NCBI RefSeq assembly: GCF_001886735.1
Contig: NZ_CP018076.1
Coordinates: 2,728,001 to 2,792,000, forward strand
From: Sulfitobacter alexandrii
Lineage (GTDB): Bacteria > Pseudomonadota > Alphaproteobacteria > Rhodobacterales > Rhodobacteraceae
Length of the DNA: 64,000 nucleotides
Reading direction: 5' to 3'
Part shown: positions 7,150 through 17,031 of the stretch, piece by piece
How the letters are laid out: every line of letters starts with the position of its first letter
Position numbering within the stretch: the stretch's first letter is position 1
Notes under the pieces: generated by a model
Database searches by the model: none
Told to the model about the DNA's origin: nothing
Seen by the model: the letters and a program-made list of their open reading frames with translations, nothing else
Translations under genes and position numbers: made by a program

Positions 7150-8968
7150 TCAATCGAAACGGTCGAATTCCTGATAGCGGAACTTGCCGTCGCACATGTC
7201 CCTGGGCAGATTGCCATGCTTGGCAATCTGCAGGCGCCGGTCCGCACCTTGCGGATCGGAGGATCGGTCGATGTAGCGTGAGCGCAGCTTCCTCAGATCC
7301 CGGCGGGCAATCTCCAATGCGCGAAATTCGGTATCGTGGACTTTGACGTTCCGCTTGCGCTCCATGCGGTCGCGCCAACGCTTCAGCGCATCGGGCGTTC
7401 CGGCATAGCGCGCCACGCCCCAGGTGTTCACCGAACTCCAGCAGTCTTCGGGACCCAGCAGAAGCAGATGGAAGGTATCCAGTTCGACCGCCTCGAAGTG
7501 GTCGCTCCGCTCGACCCGTGCGTAACCAGGTCTGGAATAGTGGGGGGGCGGAGGTGAAAAAGGCGTCGTGCCCCGGCCTCAGCGTGGCCGCCTCGTAGCG
7601 GGTCTGCCCGCGCTGGCTGTCGACGCTGTGCCGCCGCCTGTTCTCACCGCTACGGATTATTCTGCGCGGCCGCGAGAGATTCGCCTTTCCCGGAAAGGGG
7701 TTTCGGTCGTAGAACTTGCCGTCTTTCACCCAGCCACGGCGCACCGCGCCGCTGGCGAAATACATGATCCCGCGCGCATCGCCGAACGCCCCCATGAAAT
7801 TGCCCTTGAAGCGGTTGCCATTGCGGATGCGCGCTTCGCCGTCTCCCTTTGCTTTGCCATCCTCGAACGTTCCTTCGTAAACCGTTCCGGTCGTAAAGGT
7901 GAAGACACCCTGCCCGTGCCTTTGGCCATTCTGCCATTCGCCGACGTAGCGGTTGCCACTGGCGTAGTCATAGGTGCCCTGCCCATGCCGTTTGCCATCC
8001 TTGAAATGGCCGCGATAGACGCCGCCGCTGTCGTATGTGACCGTGTGGAACCCATTGCGCTTTTCTTGCATTGGCGCCGCCTGGCGCGCGTCTTGCGCCG
8101 CAGCGGCGGCGGCGCGCTCCTCGGCCTTGCGGGCGCGCGCGGCGGCTTCGGCCTGTTCGCGCTCCCGAGCCCGGCGCGGCGCGTCGAGCGCCGCCTGAAG
8201 TCGCGCGTCATCCTCTGCGTCCTTCCGGGCTTGCGCGGCCCGCTCCGCCGCGGTCTGAGAGGGCTTGGAAAAGGTGACCCGATCTTCGGTTCCGTTCACG
8301 GAATAGAGCCACGCACCCAGACCGCCGCCGACCGCAAAAACGAGGAAGGCGAACATCAGGACCATCCGATTGAACCGCTTTTCTTCAGCAACACTCCTGC
8401 GCCAGGACGCGGCCTGGCGTTCCGCCTTGGCCTCTTCCGCTGCCAGCCGCGCCTGTTCTTTCTGTTCCGCGGCCTGCCGCTCCGCCTCGGCCTTCTCGGC
8501 CTCGGCTTTCCGCGCCTCTTCGGCGGCCATCCTGTCGGCTTCGGCTTTCTTCGCCTCTTCGGCGGCCACCCTGTCGGCTTCGGCTTCCTTTGCCTCTTCG
8601 GCGGCAACCCTGTCGGCGTCGGCTTTCGCGCGTGCGGCAGCGGCCTTGTCCGCCTCCGCGCGCTCGCGCGCCGCGCCGTCGGCCTGCGCAGTCGCCGCTC
8701 CGGCATCCTCTGCCTGCTCATCCACTTGCCGGAACCGCGCCAGTATCGCGCCCGGTTCCGTCAGCATCTGGTTCACCCGGGCATCCGTCTGCTCGATCCG
8801 GCCGGTGAAGGGAACGGCCAGTTCGACCCGCTTGTCCGTACCCGCGCGCGCCAGCACGCAAAATACATCTCCCTTCTTCAGCAGTGTTCCCGCACGCCTG
8901 GCCGACATGACGATGTAGGGGTGGGAATCCGCATCGCGGGGTACTTTCAACGCAACAAGCCGGGACAT
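7150..8968 (-). pseudogene. MORN-repeat membrane protein, reading frame broken at a G7 tract
   Basis: From 8968 the protein has a biotinyl/lipoyl-like beta domain (residues 1-80, [17 protein letters not shown] to [16 protein letters not shown]), a long Ala/Glu/Lys coiled coil with 13-residue repeats (about 100-190), one membrane helix (201-222), a second charged helix and about four MORN repeats (317-413, e.g. [19 protein letters not shown]). At the G7 run 7542-7548 (C7 on the coding strand) the sensible frame jumps. The original frame continues as Arg-rich sequence to 7103, while the next frame reads [20 protein letters not shown] and on to a natural-looking end at 7150. One base fewer would join both parts. 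It may be a true frameshift, a phase-variable tract or a sequencing error. Confidence 0.7.
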
Positions 8969-9127
8969 GGACCTACTAAAGTCCAGGACTTTGCCCGAAA
9001 ACAAGTGAAAAAGGCTTCTTCCCGCCATACGGGTGCGCCGCAAAATCCGCGCCGTCGCGATGCTGCCGATTGCGTTTTGCCGCGAGTTTGGGCATGCAGC
9101 GGTACCACCATACCGAAAGGCCCGTCC

Positions 9128-9919
9128 ATGACCCGTATCGACGCCAAATTCGCCGCGCTGAAATCGCAGGGCCGCAAGGCTTTCGTATCCTACATCATGG
9201 CGGGCGACCCGGACTACGACCGATCGCTGGACGTGATGCGCGGCCTGCCGGGCGCAGGGGTGGACATCATCGAACTCGGCCTGCCGTTCACAGACCCCAT
9301 GGCCGACGGCCCGACGATCCAGCTTGCCGGCCAGCGCGCGCTCGAAGGCGGGATGACCCTGCGCCGCACGCTCGACATGGCGCAGGCGTTCCGCGAGGAG
9401 GACGACGAGACTCCGATCGTGCTGATGGGATACTACAACCCGATCTACTCGATGGGGGTCGACGCGTTTCTCAAGGCGGCCGCCACCGCGGGCATCGACG
9501 GTCTCATCATCGTCGACCTGCCCCCCGAGGAGGACGAGGAGCTCTGCCTGCCCGCACAGGCCGCGGGGCTCAACTTCATCCGGCTCGCCACGCCCACGAC
9601 AGATGACAAGCGCCTGCCCCGTGTCGCCAGCAACACCTCCGGTTTCGTCTACTACGTGTCGATCACCGGCATCACAGGTTCCGCCGAGGCGGAGGCGGCT
9701 GACGTCGCGCCCGAGGTGACCCGAATCCAGAAGGCGAGCGGCCTGCCGGTGATCGTGGGCTTCGGGGTCAACACCCCCGAGAAATCACGTGCCATCGCCG
9801 AAGTCGCGGACGGCGTCGTCGTCGGCTCCGCCATCGTGTCGCGCATCGCCAAGGGCGACAGCACCCAAGACGTGCTGGCCTTCGTCAAGAGCCTTGCAGA
9901 CGGCGCTCACGCCGCCTGA
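9128..9919 (+). CDS. trpA: Tryptophan synthase alpha chain
   Basis: A 263-residue TIM-barrel enzyme that cleaves indole-3-glycerol phosphate to indole and glyceraldehyde-3-phosphate and passes indole to TrpB. The catalytic Glu lies in [16 protein letters not shown] (about residue 50) and the second acid in [14 protein letters not shown]. The phosphate-binding end is [13 protein letters not shown] and VVVGSAIV. Length is typical. Unlike the classical trp operon, trpB is 11 kb downstream on the other strand and no trpF is adjacent. No attenuator-like leader was seen upstream. Confidence 0.97.
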   Translation: MTRIDAKFAALKSQGRKAFVSYIMAGDPDYDRSLDVMRGLPGAGVDIIELGLPFTDPMADGPTIQLAGQRALEGGMTLRRTLDMAQAFREEDDETPIVLMGYYNPIYSMGVDAFLKAAATAGIDGLIIVDLPPEEDEELCLPAQAAGLNFIRLATPTTDDKRLPRVASNTSGFVYYVSITGITGSAEAEAADVAPEVTRIQKASGLPVIVGFGVNTPEKSRAIAEVADGVVVGSAIVSRIAKGDSTQDVLAFVKSLADGAHAA

Positions 9920-9986
9920 GCCGGAAAGCAGACAGGGGTTCCGGGGCATCACCGGCTGGTCGATGACGCCGGGCGGTGCCGCCCGA

Positions 9987-10451
9987 TCAGTCGCGCGCCG
10001 CGTCCATGACCTCGCGCAGGCGTACCAGCACCGGGAGGACCCCGGCCAGCGCGCCCACGTCCACCTGCCCCGCCAGCGCCTCCAACTCGGGCAAGAGCCT
10101 CTCGATCGTGCGGTCGCGCAGGGCCTGCCCCGCCGGGGTCAGCCAGACGGTCTTGGACCGCCCGTCCAGCGGGTTCGCCCGCAGTTCCACCAGCCCCTGT
10201 GCCGCAAGACCCTTGAGCGTATGGGTCATCGACGTCTTGGGCACCTGGAATGCACGGGCCATGTCGATCGGCACCGCCCCGTCGCCCCGCAGGACCAGAT
10301 GGTTGAGCACCGCGAAGTGCGGCCCGATCAACCCATCGGGCAGCCGGGCTTCCAGCTGGTTGCGCGAAAGCTGTTCGATGATCCCGATCTCCTTGAAGAC
10401 CTCGAACAGGACCTTCGGATCGACGGTTGCGGTGTCGGTGTCATGTGGCAA
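9987..10451 (-). CDS. MarR-family transcriptional regulator
   Basis: A 154-residue winged-helix regulator. The recognition region MARAFQVPKTSMTHTLKGLAAQGLVELRANPLDGRSKTVWLTPAG (about residues 64-108) includes the DxRSK wing typical of MarR proteins, with dimerisation helices at both ends. It appears to start with TTG at 10451, with GGAGG eight bases before it. It overlaps the end of the nitroreductase gene by 11 bp, so the two are co-transcribed. A regulator of this operon, probably acting at the inverted repeat upstream of it, is the natural inference. Confidence 0.88.
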   Translation of the reverse strand: MPHDTDTATVDPKVLFEVFKEIGIIEQLSRNQLEARLPDGLIGPHFAVLNHLVLRGDGAVPIDMARAFQVPKTSMTHTLKGLAAQGLVELRANPLDGRSKTVWLTPAGQALRDRTIERLLPELEALAGQVDVGALAGVLPVLVRLREVMDAARD

Positions 10452-11547
10452 TCAGCTTCGCCTCCAGTGGCCAGCGCGGCGTGCGCGGTGTCGCCGGACC
10501 ATAGCCCAACCGCCCCAGCATTTGAACCGTGTGCCCCCCGGACGCCAGCAACGCATGTGCGCGGGCGCGGTGAACGGCCATCTCGGGGTATTCCTGCAAC
10601 GTCTGGCTGACGGGGTGAAGCGACAGACCGAGGCGCGTCGCCGCGAGGTTGAGCCGAAGCCAGCGGCGCCCGGCCGCGATCTGGTCCAGACGGGTGTTGG
10701 AGGCGGTGGTCAGGACGGCGTAGGCCGGGGTCGCCGCCAGCATCCGTCGATAGATCTCGCCCCCCTGCCGGAAACCGGTGCTGTCGGGGTCGGCCTGGGC
10801 GGCCCGGTTGACGATCCCCAGCAGCATCAGGCTTTCCAGCATCGGCCCGCCAAGGTCGATCCCGTCGGGATCGGCGTTGATCTCGGCCTTGCCGAACCGC
10901 ATCAGGTCGACGCTTTCCTGCATGGTTCTCGGGGTCAGGGCCTCCACCTCCCAGCCCGCCCAGGTCAGGCCACGCAGTGCGGCGACCATGGACGCCTCGG
11001 TGTGAATATCGGCCAGCGGTTCCAGCGCCTGCACCACGTCACGCGGAAGCGCACGGTCCTCGAACGGCTCCTTGCAGGAACGCCGGTCCAGAATATGCGC
11101 CGCAAGCGGATCCGGCGCGCCGCCCGGGTGGAACGTCGCCAGCGCGACAGGGCCGGTCTCCCCCTCAGGGAAGGGCGTCAGGTCCACCGCATGACCTGCC
11201 GCACCCGCCGCGAGGACCATCTGTTCGATGAAACATCCCAGACCGATGAAGATCTGCCGATCGAAAGGGTCCGTTTCGGGCAGCCGCCTCGCCGGGTCCC
11301 GGTGCAGCAGCAACCCCGCCTCCCCCTTCAGTTCGACCAGCCAGGGTTGCAGGTTGTGCGGGTTCGGCGCCAGCAGCGCGAAACTCACCGCGTTCAGGCG
11401 AGGGTCGTCGTAACTGCCCGCCAGCGCCCAGGGGCGGCGGGCGTCCGCAGGCTGGCGGGTGGTCAGGAATCCGGCGGCGGCGCCGGTGGCGGCGAGGATC
11501 GTGCCCCCACCGATGATCGAGATGGCCTTTCGGCGAGAGAGGGACAT
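10441..11547 (-). CDS. Nitroreductase-family protein with Tat signal
   Basis: A 368-residue protein. It starts MSLSRRKAISIIGGGT, a twin-arginine signal followed by a hydrophobic stretch to about residue 28, so export in folded form with bound FMN is likely. The body resembles the large nitroreductase-like proteins of the Acg type: NPHNLQPWLVEL near residue 62, DRRSCKEPFED near 160, and a C-terminal RWLRLNLAATRLGLSLHPVSQTLQEYPEM. A longer frame starts at 11613 but runs into the operator region. The first gene of an operon with a MarR regulator and divergent from an FMN-dependent hydroxyacid dehydrogenase. Substrate unknown. Confidence 0.8.
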   Translation of the reverse strand: MSLSRRKAISIIGGGTILAATGAAAGFLTTRQPADARRPWALAGSYDDPRLNAVSFALLAPNPHNLQPWLVELKGEAGLLLHRDPARRLPETDPFDRQIFIGLGCFIEQMVLAAGAAGHAVDLTPFPEGETGPVALATFHPGGAPDPLAAHILDRRSCKEPFEDRALPRDVVQALEPLADIHTEASMVAALRGLTWAGWEVEALTPRTMQESVDLMRFGKAEINADPDGIDLGGPMLESLMLLGIVNRAAQADPDSTGFRQGGEIYRRMLAATPAYAVLTTASNTRLDQIAAGRRWLRLNLAATRLGLSLHPVSQTLQEYPEMAVHRARAHALLASGGHTVQMLGRLGYGPATPRTPRWPLEAKLIAT

Positions 11548-11559
11548 GGCAGGCTCCAT

Positions 11560-11605
11560 TTGGTTCGATATTGCACCATATCCATATAGTTCAATATCGA
11601 ACCAA
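11560..11605. promoter_or_regulatory. Spaced perfect inverted repeat in divergent promoter region
   Basis: TTGGTTCGATATTG (11560-11573) and its exact reverse complement (11592-11605) flank an 18-bp spacer containing ATAT-rich sequence. It lies 12 bp upstream of the nitroreductase start and 73 bp before the lldD-like gene. A further half-site (CAATATCG) occurs near 11661. A MarR-type operator for the neighbouring regulator is the most economical reading. Confidence 0.6.
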
Positions 11606-11678
11606 TCAAGCAAAACCTTTCGATTGCCTTCAAATCGGCCGATTGGTAAGGAAAGCAGACCAATATCGGAGCCTGCCC

Positions 11679-12845
11679 ATGCCTGTCATCACGAACATCG
11701 AGGACCTCAAGCGCATCTACCAACGCCGGGTGCCGCGCATGTTCTACGACTACTGCGAATCGGGAAGCTGGACCGAACAGACCTTCCGCGAGAACAGCAC
11801 GGACTTCGACAAGCTGCGCCTGCGCCAGCGCGTCGCGGTGGACATGTCGGGCCGCAGCACCGCCAGCCAGATGATCGGACAGGACGTCGCGATGCCCGTG
11901 GCGCTTGCCCCCGTGGGGCTGACGGGGATGCAGCGCGCGGATGGCGAGATCAAGGCCGCCCGCGCCGCGCGGGATTTCGGCGTGCCCTTCACCCTGTCCA
12001 CCATGTCGATCAACTCGATCGAAGACGTGGCCGAAGCCACGCGCGCGCCCTTCTGGTTCCAGCTTTACACGATGCGGGACCAAGATTTCGTGCGCCGCCT
12101 GATCCAGCGGGCCAAGGACGCGAACTGCTCGGCGCTGGTCATCACGCTGGACCTGCAGATCATGGGGCAGCGGCACAAGGACATCAAGAACGGCCTGTCC
12201 GCCCCGCCCAAGCTGACCGCGCGCACCATCGCGGACCTTGCCACGAAATGGGGCTGGGGCATCGAGATGCTCAGCGCCAAGCGGCGAAACTTCGGCAACA
12301 TCGTCGGCCACGTGCAGGGCATAAAGGACAATTCCAAGCTCGGCGCATGGAGCGCGGAACAGTTCGATCCGACGCTGGACTGGGACAAGATCGCCAAGAT
12401 CAAGGAACAATGGGGCGGCAAGGTCATCCTGAAGGGGATCCTCGACGCCGAGGACGCAAGGATGGCGGTCAAGGTCGGCGCGGATGCCATCGTGGTGTCC
12501 AACCACGGCGGGCGGCAGCTTGACGGGGCGCTCAGTTCCATCGCGATGCTGCCGTCGATTTTGGACGCGGTCGGCGATCAGGTCGAAGTGCATCTCGATT
12601 CCGGCATCCGCTCGGGCCAGGACGTGCTCAAGGCCGTCGCGATGGGGGCGCAAGGCACCTTCATCGGTCGGGCCTTCATCTACGGGCTCGGCGCGATGGG
12701 ACAGAAGGGCGTGACCGCCGCGCTCGAGGTCATCCAGAAGGAAATGGACGTGACCATGGCCCTCTGCGGCGTCACCAAGGTATCCGATCTCGGCCGCCAC
12801 AACCTGCTGATCCCGCAGGACTTCGGCGGCGTATGGCAGCCATGA
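11679..12845 (+). CDS. lldD: FMN-dependent alpha-hydroxy-acid dehydrogenase (L-lactate dehydrogenase-like)
   Basis: A 388-residue flavoenzyme of the lactate dehydrogenase/glycolate oxidase family, oxidising an L-2-hydroxy acid to the 2-oxo acid with electrons usually passed to quinone. Visible are the N-terminal FYDYCESGSWTEQTFREN, the FMN-site segment MPVALAPVGLTGMQ, WFQLYTMRD, ALVITLDLQIMGQR, the catalytic His in SNHGGRQLDG, and DSGIRSGQDVLKA plus GRAFIYGLGA binding the FMN phosphate. The ATG at 11679 is used, since the frame upstream runs through the operator. Its identity as lactate rather than another hydroxy-acid enzyme is not fixed by sequence. Confidence 0.88.
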   Translation: MPVITNIEDLKRIYQRRVPRMFYDYCESGSWTEQTFRENSTDFDKLRLRQRVAVDMSGRSTASQMIGQDVAMPVALAPVGLTGMQRADGEIKAARAARDFGVPFTLSTMSINSIEDVAEATRAPFWFQLYTMRDQDFVRRLIQRAKDANCSALVITLDLQIMGQRHKDIKNGLSAPPKLTARTIADLATKWGWGIEMLSAKRRNFGNIVGHVQGIKDNSKLGAWSAEQFDPTLDWDKIAKIKEQWGGKVILKGILDAEDARMAVKVGADAIVVSNHGGRQLDGALSSIAMLPSILDAVGDQVEVHLDSGIRSGQDVLKAVAMGAQGTFIGRAFIYGLGAMGQKGVTAALEVIQKEMDVTMALCGVTKVSDLGRHNLLIPQDFGGVWQP

Positions 12846-12867
12846 TACAGGGAGGCAGGCCGGGGCC

Positions 12868-13488
12868 ATGCTGATCTTCCTGCGCCACGGCCTCGCCTTT
12901 CTGGCCACGCCAAAGACCGGGACCACGGCCGTGGAAATGGCGCTGCGTCCCAAGGCCGAAATCGTCTTCGCCAAGAACCGCAAGCACGTCACCGCGCTGC
13001 GGTTCTCGCGCAAGATCGCCCCGTTCCTCGAAGATACCTTCGGCGTCCGTCCCGAGGCGGTCGCGATCATGCGCGACCCGACCGACCAGATCGCCAGCTG
13101 GTACCGCTACCGGGGGTCGGACAGGCTGTTGGGCACCGATCTCAGCACCCGCGACATCAGCTTCGACACCTACGTGCGCGAGGTCATCGGGGACGATCCG
13201 CCGCCGCGCGCGCAGATCGGCAGCCAGTTCAACTTTCTCACCGACGGCAAGGAAACGGTGATGGCGCAGCACATCTTCGCCTACACCCATCAGGCGGACT
13301 TCCGGCGGTTCATGTCCGACCGGCTGCGGACCGAGGTCACGCTGAAGCCGCGCAACGTGTCGCCGGGGGCGGACACCGGGTTGAGCGCCGAAACACTGGC
13401 CCGCCTGCGCGAAGCCCGCGCGCCCGAGTTCGCGCTGTACGACCGTGTCCTGGCCCAGGGCGGGCACCTGATCACCGCGCGGGACTAG
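12868..13488 (+). CDS. Sulfotransferase-like protein
   Basis: A 206-residue protein with the two PAPS-binding signatures of sulfotransferases. PKTGTT (residues 15-20) after a beta strand forms the 5'-phosphosulfate loop, and [15 protein letters not shown] near residue 68 is the 3'-phosphate site. The fold region between is short, and the C-terminal half is unlike well-known groups, so the acceptor cannot be guessed. It begins 22 bp after the lldD-like gene, probably on the same transcript, and its last 17 bp overlap the convergent MFS gene. Confidence 0.78.
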   Translation: MLIFLRHGLAFLATPKTGTTAVEMALRPKAEIVFAKNRKHVTALRFSRKIAPFLEDTFGVRPEAVAIMRDPTDQIASWYRYRGSDRLLGTDLSTRDISFDTYVREVIGDDPPPRAQIGSQFNFLTDGKETVMAQHIFAYTHQADFRRFMSDRLRTEVTLKPRNVSPGADTGLSAETLARLREARAPEFALYDRVLAQGGHLITARD

Positions 13489-14647
13489 GCCCCGCCTGCC
13501 CCGCCATGCTGCGCCGCGCCAGCGCGGGCATCACCGCCAGCGCGGTAAGGCACAGGATCGCCGCCACCACGACAAAGGCCGCCCTCAGGCCGAAACCCTC
13601 GGCCACGAGCCCCATCAGCGGCGGTCCGAAAAAGAACGCGCCGTACCCGAGGACCGACGCACGGCTGATCGCGGCCAGCCGGACGTCAGGCGTGACAAGC
13701 CGCCCCAGCAACCCCAGCGCAAGGGGCGCGACGACGGAAATCCCCAGCCCCCCGATGGCGAAACCCAGCAGCGCGACCGGCACGCTGGGGGCAACCCCCG
13801 CAAGCCCGATGCCCAGCGCGGACAGCAGGGTCGCCAGCAGCATCAGCCGGGTATCGCGGACAAGCCGCGACAGGCTGTGCCCGAACAGCCGCCCGATGCC
13901 CATCATCAAGCCAAGCGCCGCCGGCCCCAGCGCGCCCTCGCCCGCGGTGCCGCCAAGCGTGCGCTCCAGATGCAGCGCCGACCAGCCCTCGGCGGCCGCC
14001 TCGGCCAGAAAGGCGGTCAAGACGACCAGCCCCACCAGCAGGACGACGGCATGGGGGATCTCGCCCGGCATGTCGGACAGCGCGGGTTCCTCGACATCCG
14101 CCACCCGGTCACGGGCGGCCAGCGCCAGAATCATCAGCAGTCCGGCCAGCAGAAGGAACACCGTCACCGTCCCCACGCGCGCCTCGCGCAGGGCACCGGT
14201 GGCCAGCGCGGCCCCGGCATAGGCAAAACTGTAGAGCGCATGGTTGAGGTTCATCAGGCTGCGCCCGTGGCGCGCCTCTATGTCCGAGACGCGCGCGTTC
14301 ACCAGCACGTCCACGACGCCCGACCCCATGGAGGCCAGCGCCATGCCCCCCACCAGCAGAACCAGCGTGGCCGACGTGCCCGAAGTCAGCATCCCCATGG
14401 CGACGATCACGATACCCACCGATACCGCGATCCGGCCGAACATCTGCTGGAACATCGGCGCCAGCCACATCGCCGCGATCGCCCCGAGCGACGCCAGCAG
14501 CACGGCACCGCCATAGGCCCCGTCACTGGCGCCCACCTGCGCCTTGATGACGGGCATCTGCGCAAAGTACGTGGACCACGAGACGCCGATGGCGACAAAG
14601 CCGGCGAGCGGTCGGCGCGACAGGTAAAGATCGTGTTTGAAGCCCAT
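13472..14647 (-). CDS. MFS transporter
   Basis: A 391-residue membrane protein with about twelve hydrophobic helices. It has an intracellular loop [33 protein letters not shown] near residue 130, characteristic of the FucP/YbjJ-like group of major facilitator proteins. The N-terminus [34 protein letters not shown] leads into helix 1. MGFKHD at 14647 is chosen over an ATG at 14710 because the additional residues are basic and unlike a transporter start. Substrate unknown; sugar or drug export is possible. It is convergent with the sulfotransferase-like gene. Confidence 0.87.
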   Translation of the reverse strand: MGFKHDLYLSRRPLAGFVAIGVSWSTYFAQMPVIKAQVGASDGAYGGAVLLASLGAIAAMWLAPMFQQMFGRIAVSVGIVIVAMGMLTSGTSATLVLLVGGMALASMGSGVVDVLVNARVSDIEARHGRSLMNLNHALYSFAYAGAALATGALREARVGTVTVFLLLAGLLMILALAARDRVADVEEPALSDMPGEIPHAVVLLVGLVVLTAFLAEAAAEGWSALHLERTLGGTAGEGALGPAALGLMMGIGRLFGHSLSRLVRDTRLMLLATLLSALGIGLAGVAPSVPVALLGFAIGGLGISVVAPLALGLLGRLVTPDVRLAAISRASVLGYGAFFFGPPLMGLVAEGFGLRAAFVVVAAILCLTALAVMPALARRSMAGQAGPSPAR

Positions 14648-14821
14648 GCCACCCCCTGCCACGCTCCCACGGCGGAGCCAAGGGGCCGAACGCAGTTTTA
14701 CCCTTTTCATGGCGGCATTTCGCGTCTATACGCGCGGCTTCATGCGGGTGCGCTCCTCGGGGCGGCCCGATCCGCAGGGACGACAGCCTTGGAGGCGTCC
14801 CGTAACATATTGGAGATTAAA

Positions 14822-15496
14822 ATGGCCGGAGAGATTCCAGATCTTGAAGCCCAGGTACGGACGGGGACAGGCAAGGGCGCCGCTCGTCAGGCACGCCGTG
14901 ACGGCATGGTACCGGGGATCGTTTTCGGAGGCGACGCAGACCCGCTTCCCATCAACATCCCGTTCAACAAGCTGCTGACCATGCTGCGCAAGGGCCGCTT
15001 CAAGGCGACCCTGTTCAATCTCAAGGTCGATGGTCATGACGACGTGCGCGTCATCTGCCGCGACGTTCAGCGCCACGTGGTCAAGGATCTGCCGACCCAC
15101 GTCGACCTGATGCGCCTCAAGCGCTCGACCAAGATCAACCTGTTCATCGGCGTCGAAGTCGAAGGCGAGGAAGAATCCCCCGGCCTCAAGAAGGGCGGCG
15201 TGCTGACCCTGGTCCGGCCCGAGGTGGAACTGGTCGTGACCGCGGCCGACATCCCGGAAAGCATCACGGTCGATGTCTCCGGCCTCGAAATCGGCGACAG
15301 CGCGACGATCTCGAACGTCAAGCTGCCCGAAGGCGCCAAGCCTGTGATCGACCGCGACTTCGTGATCGCGCAGGTCTCCGCACCCTCCGGCCTTGCCTCG
15401 CAGGACGACGAGGACGAAGACGAGGATGTGGCAGCAGACGAAGTGCCGACATCCGAAATGGGCCCGCCCGACGGCGAGCAGGACAGCGACGAATAA
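14822..15496 (+). CDS. rplY: 50S ribosomal protein L25 / general stress protein Ctc
   Basis: A 224-residue two-domain bL25 protein. The N-terminal L25 domain (residues 1-95, [37 protein letters not shown]) binds 5S rRNA. A C-terminal TL5 beta domain (to about residue 195, [21 protein letters not shown]) follows, with an acidic Asp/Glu tail. This long form is normal for alphaproteobacteria. rplY is commonly followed by pth; here a divergently read FemAB/GNAT gene lies between the two. Confidence 0.96.
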   Translation: MAGEIPDLEAQVRTGTGKGAARQARRDGMVPGIVFGGDADPLPINIPFNKLLTMLRKGRFKATLFNLKVDGHDDVRVICRDVQRHVVKDLPTHVDLMRLKRSTKINLFIGVEVEGEEESPGLKKGGVLTLVRPEVELVVTAADIPESITVDVSGLEIGDSATISNVKLPEGAKPVIDRDFVIAQVSAPSGLASQDDEDEDEDVAADEVPTSEMGPPDGEQDSDE

Positions 15497-15521
15497 TCGC
15501 CTATCCATTGGAAAGTTCAGC

Positions 15522-15545
15522 GGGGTCGCCTTTGGCGGCCCCGTT
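15522..15545 (+). terminator. Rho-independent terminator of rplY
   Basis: GGGGTCGCC-TTT-GGCGGCCCC forms a nine-pair stem (one G-T pair) followed by GTTTGCGTT, 25 bp after the rplY stop. Confidence 0.7.
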
Positions 15546-15578
15546 TGCGTTCGGGGGGCGGCGCGGCCCCCGCTCCCG

Positions 15579-16799
15579 TCAGCTCAGCAGCCGCGCCAGT
15601 TGCGCGCAGGCGCGGGTCGCACGGTCGGTCCGGCCCTCTTCGATGAAACCCTGCAACCGCGCCAGCGCCGCCCCGAGGCAGAGGGAATCGAACACGGTGT
15701 CGTCCGACGGCTCCCGGCGGCGCGCCTCGAAGAACAGCACATCGACGTCCTGCGCCCCGTAGCCGTATTTGTAGGGCTCGTTGCCATGGCTGAAATCGTA
15801 GCAGCCAAAGCCCTGTTCGATCGCCCAGGCGATGGCGTGAAAATGCAGCGCCGCCCCGACAAAGGGTTCCTCCGCCGTCTGGTCCCGGCCCACCATGATG
15901 AAATGCACCATGCCACGGCGGCGGTCGATCACGTGGCCCAGCGCACCCAGCGGCCTGTCGCCCTGCCACAGCACCGGCAGGAACAGGCTGTCCGTGCGCG
16001 CGGCGGCTGTCAGCATCCTGCGGTATTGCGCCACGATCCCTTCGGTCTGACGGCCCTTCTTCTCGCCCCATGTGTCGGCCCAGAAGCGCATCAGCGTGTC
16101 GAGGTCAGCCTCTAACGTGTCGCCGGTGGCATGGGTGATGCGGTAATCGCCCGTATCGAGGTGCTTTCGGCGGAACCGGTTGTATTGCTGGCGCCTGTTG
16201 CGGCTGACGGATGCGGCGAGATAGGTGTCAAAGTCATCCGGCAGCGTCACCTGCGGGCATTTCAGGTTGTCGGTCTCGCCCCGGTTTATCATGTAGGGCT
16301 GGTACCGAACGGCGATGCCTGCCTGCTCCAGCGCGTCGGTAAAGATGCGGCACCGCCCGGCTTGCGCGACATACCGCATAGACAGGCTGATCCAAGGCAT
16401 CGCCGCCAGGTGCCGCGCCGCTGCCTCCAGCCCCTCGCGCTGCAGCTCCGGCGCGCAGAGAAACCCGGTGTACTCGCTCCACAACAGGCGCCCCCCGGCC
16501 TGCAACTGGGTCTGGAACTCCTGCCTGCTGCCGCTCCAGTGAACGCGGTATTTCAGCGGCACCAGGCAGATCACATCACCCGCGCCATCCCGCACGACCA
16601 GCACGCTCCATCGGTAAAGCTGGTCGGCGAAGGCCTCGTTGAACCAAGCCCAGGACAGGAACACCGTGGTTTCCGGGTCGCGCGCTTCCAGCGCCTGCCA
16701 TTCCTCCCGCAGCGCGGCAAAGCCCGCGGGCGTATCTATCACCTGGACGGCGAGGTCCGCATCGGCCGTGCTTCCGGTCGTGACGACATCGTGTTTCAT
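15579..16799 (-). CDS. FemAB/GNAT-type acyltransferase (CelD/BcsL-like)
   Basis: A 406-residue cytoplasmic protein of the double-GNAT 'BioF2-like/Acetyltransf_6' kind. It begins with an N-terminal half-fold (TVFLSWAWFNEAFADQLYRWSVLVVRDGAGDVICLVPLKY). An NRRQQYNRFRRK segment near residue 195 precedes the second half, with RFWADTWGEKKGR and FLPVLWQGDRPLGALGHVIDRRRGMVHFIMVGRD. The end FGCYDFSHGNEPYKYGYGAQDVDVLFFEARRR is typical. Relatives act in exopolysaccharide or cellulose biosynthesis, but there is no such locus here. It lies alone between rplY and pth on the opposite strand. Confidence 0.8.
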   Translation of the reverse strand: MKHDVVTTGSTADADLAVQVIDTPAGFAALREEWQALEARDPETTVFLSWAWFNEAFADQLYRWSVLVVRDGAGDVICLVPLKYRVHWSGSRQEFQTQLQAGGRLLWSEYTGFLCAPELQREGLEAAARHLAAMPWISLSMRYVAQAGRCRIFTDALEQAGIAVRYQPYMINRGETDNLKCPQVTLPDDFDTYLAASVSRNRRQQYNRFRRKHLDTGDYRITHATGDTLEADLDTLMRFWADTWGEKKGRQTEGIVAQYRRMLTAAARTDSLFLPVLWQGDRPLGALGHVIDRRRGMVHFIMVGRDQTAEEPFVGAALHFHAIAWAIEQGFGCYDFSHGNEPYKYGYGAQDVDVLFFEARRREPSDDTVFDSLCLGAALARLQGFIEEGRTDRATRACAQLARLLS

Positions 16800-17031
16800 A
16801 AACTACCCCGTGCTGTCGGCTGCCTGCATGCATGCGGCGTCCGAGTGGCCGGGATAGCCCCGGAATCTGGCGACAATGGGCGGGGAACAAGGAAAAGTTG
16901 CGCGGCCCTCCCCAAAGGGGTTCCCGTCGTGACGGCGGACCGGGCCATCTATCCCCACTGGGCCGTCGACACCGCGTTCCGTTTGCCCACGGCCTTTGCT
17001 AGGGTGTGTGCGACCCCAGCAGGAGACGCGC

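Noticed and set aside
7150..7431. Separate small gene with a GTG start after the MORN gene
   Set aside because: There is no ribosome binding site at the GTG, and the frame is already protein-like upstream of it to the G7 tract; a frameshifted C-terminus is the simpler reading.
8514..8630. 39-bp tandem repeats considered as CRISPR or regulatory repeats
   Set aside because: They have no spacers and encode the Ala/Glu/Lys heptad-like repeats of a protein in frame.
7568..9127. Open frame running into trpA from upstream
   Set aside because: It is the antisense shadow of the coiled-coil gene; TrpA homology and a normal start begin at 9128.
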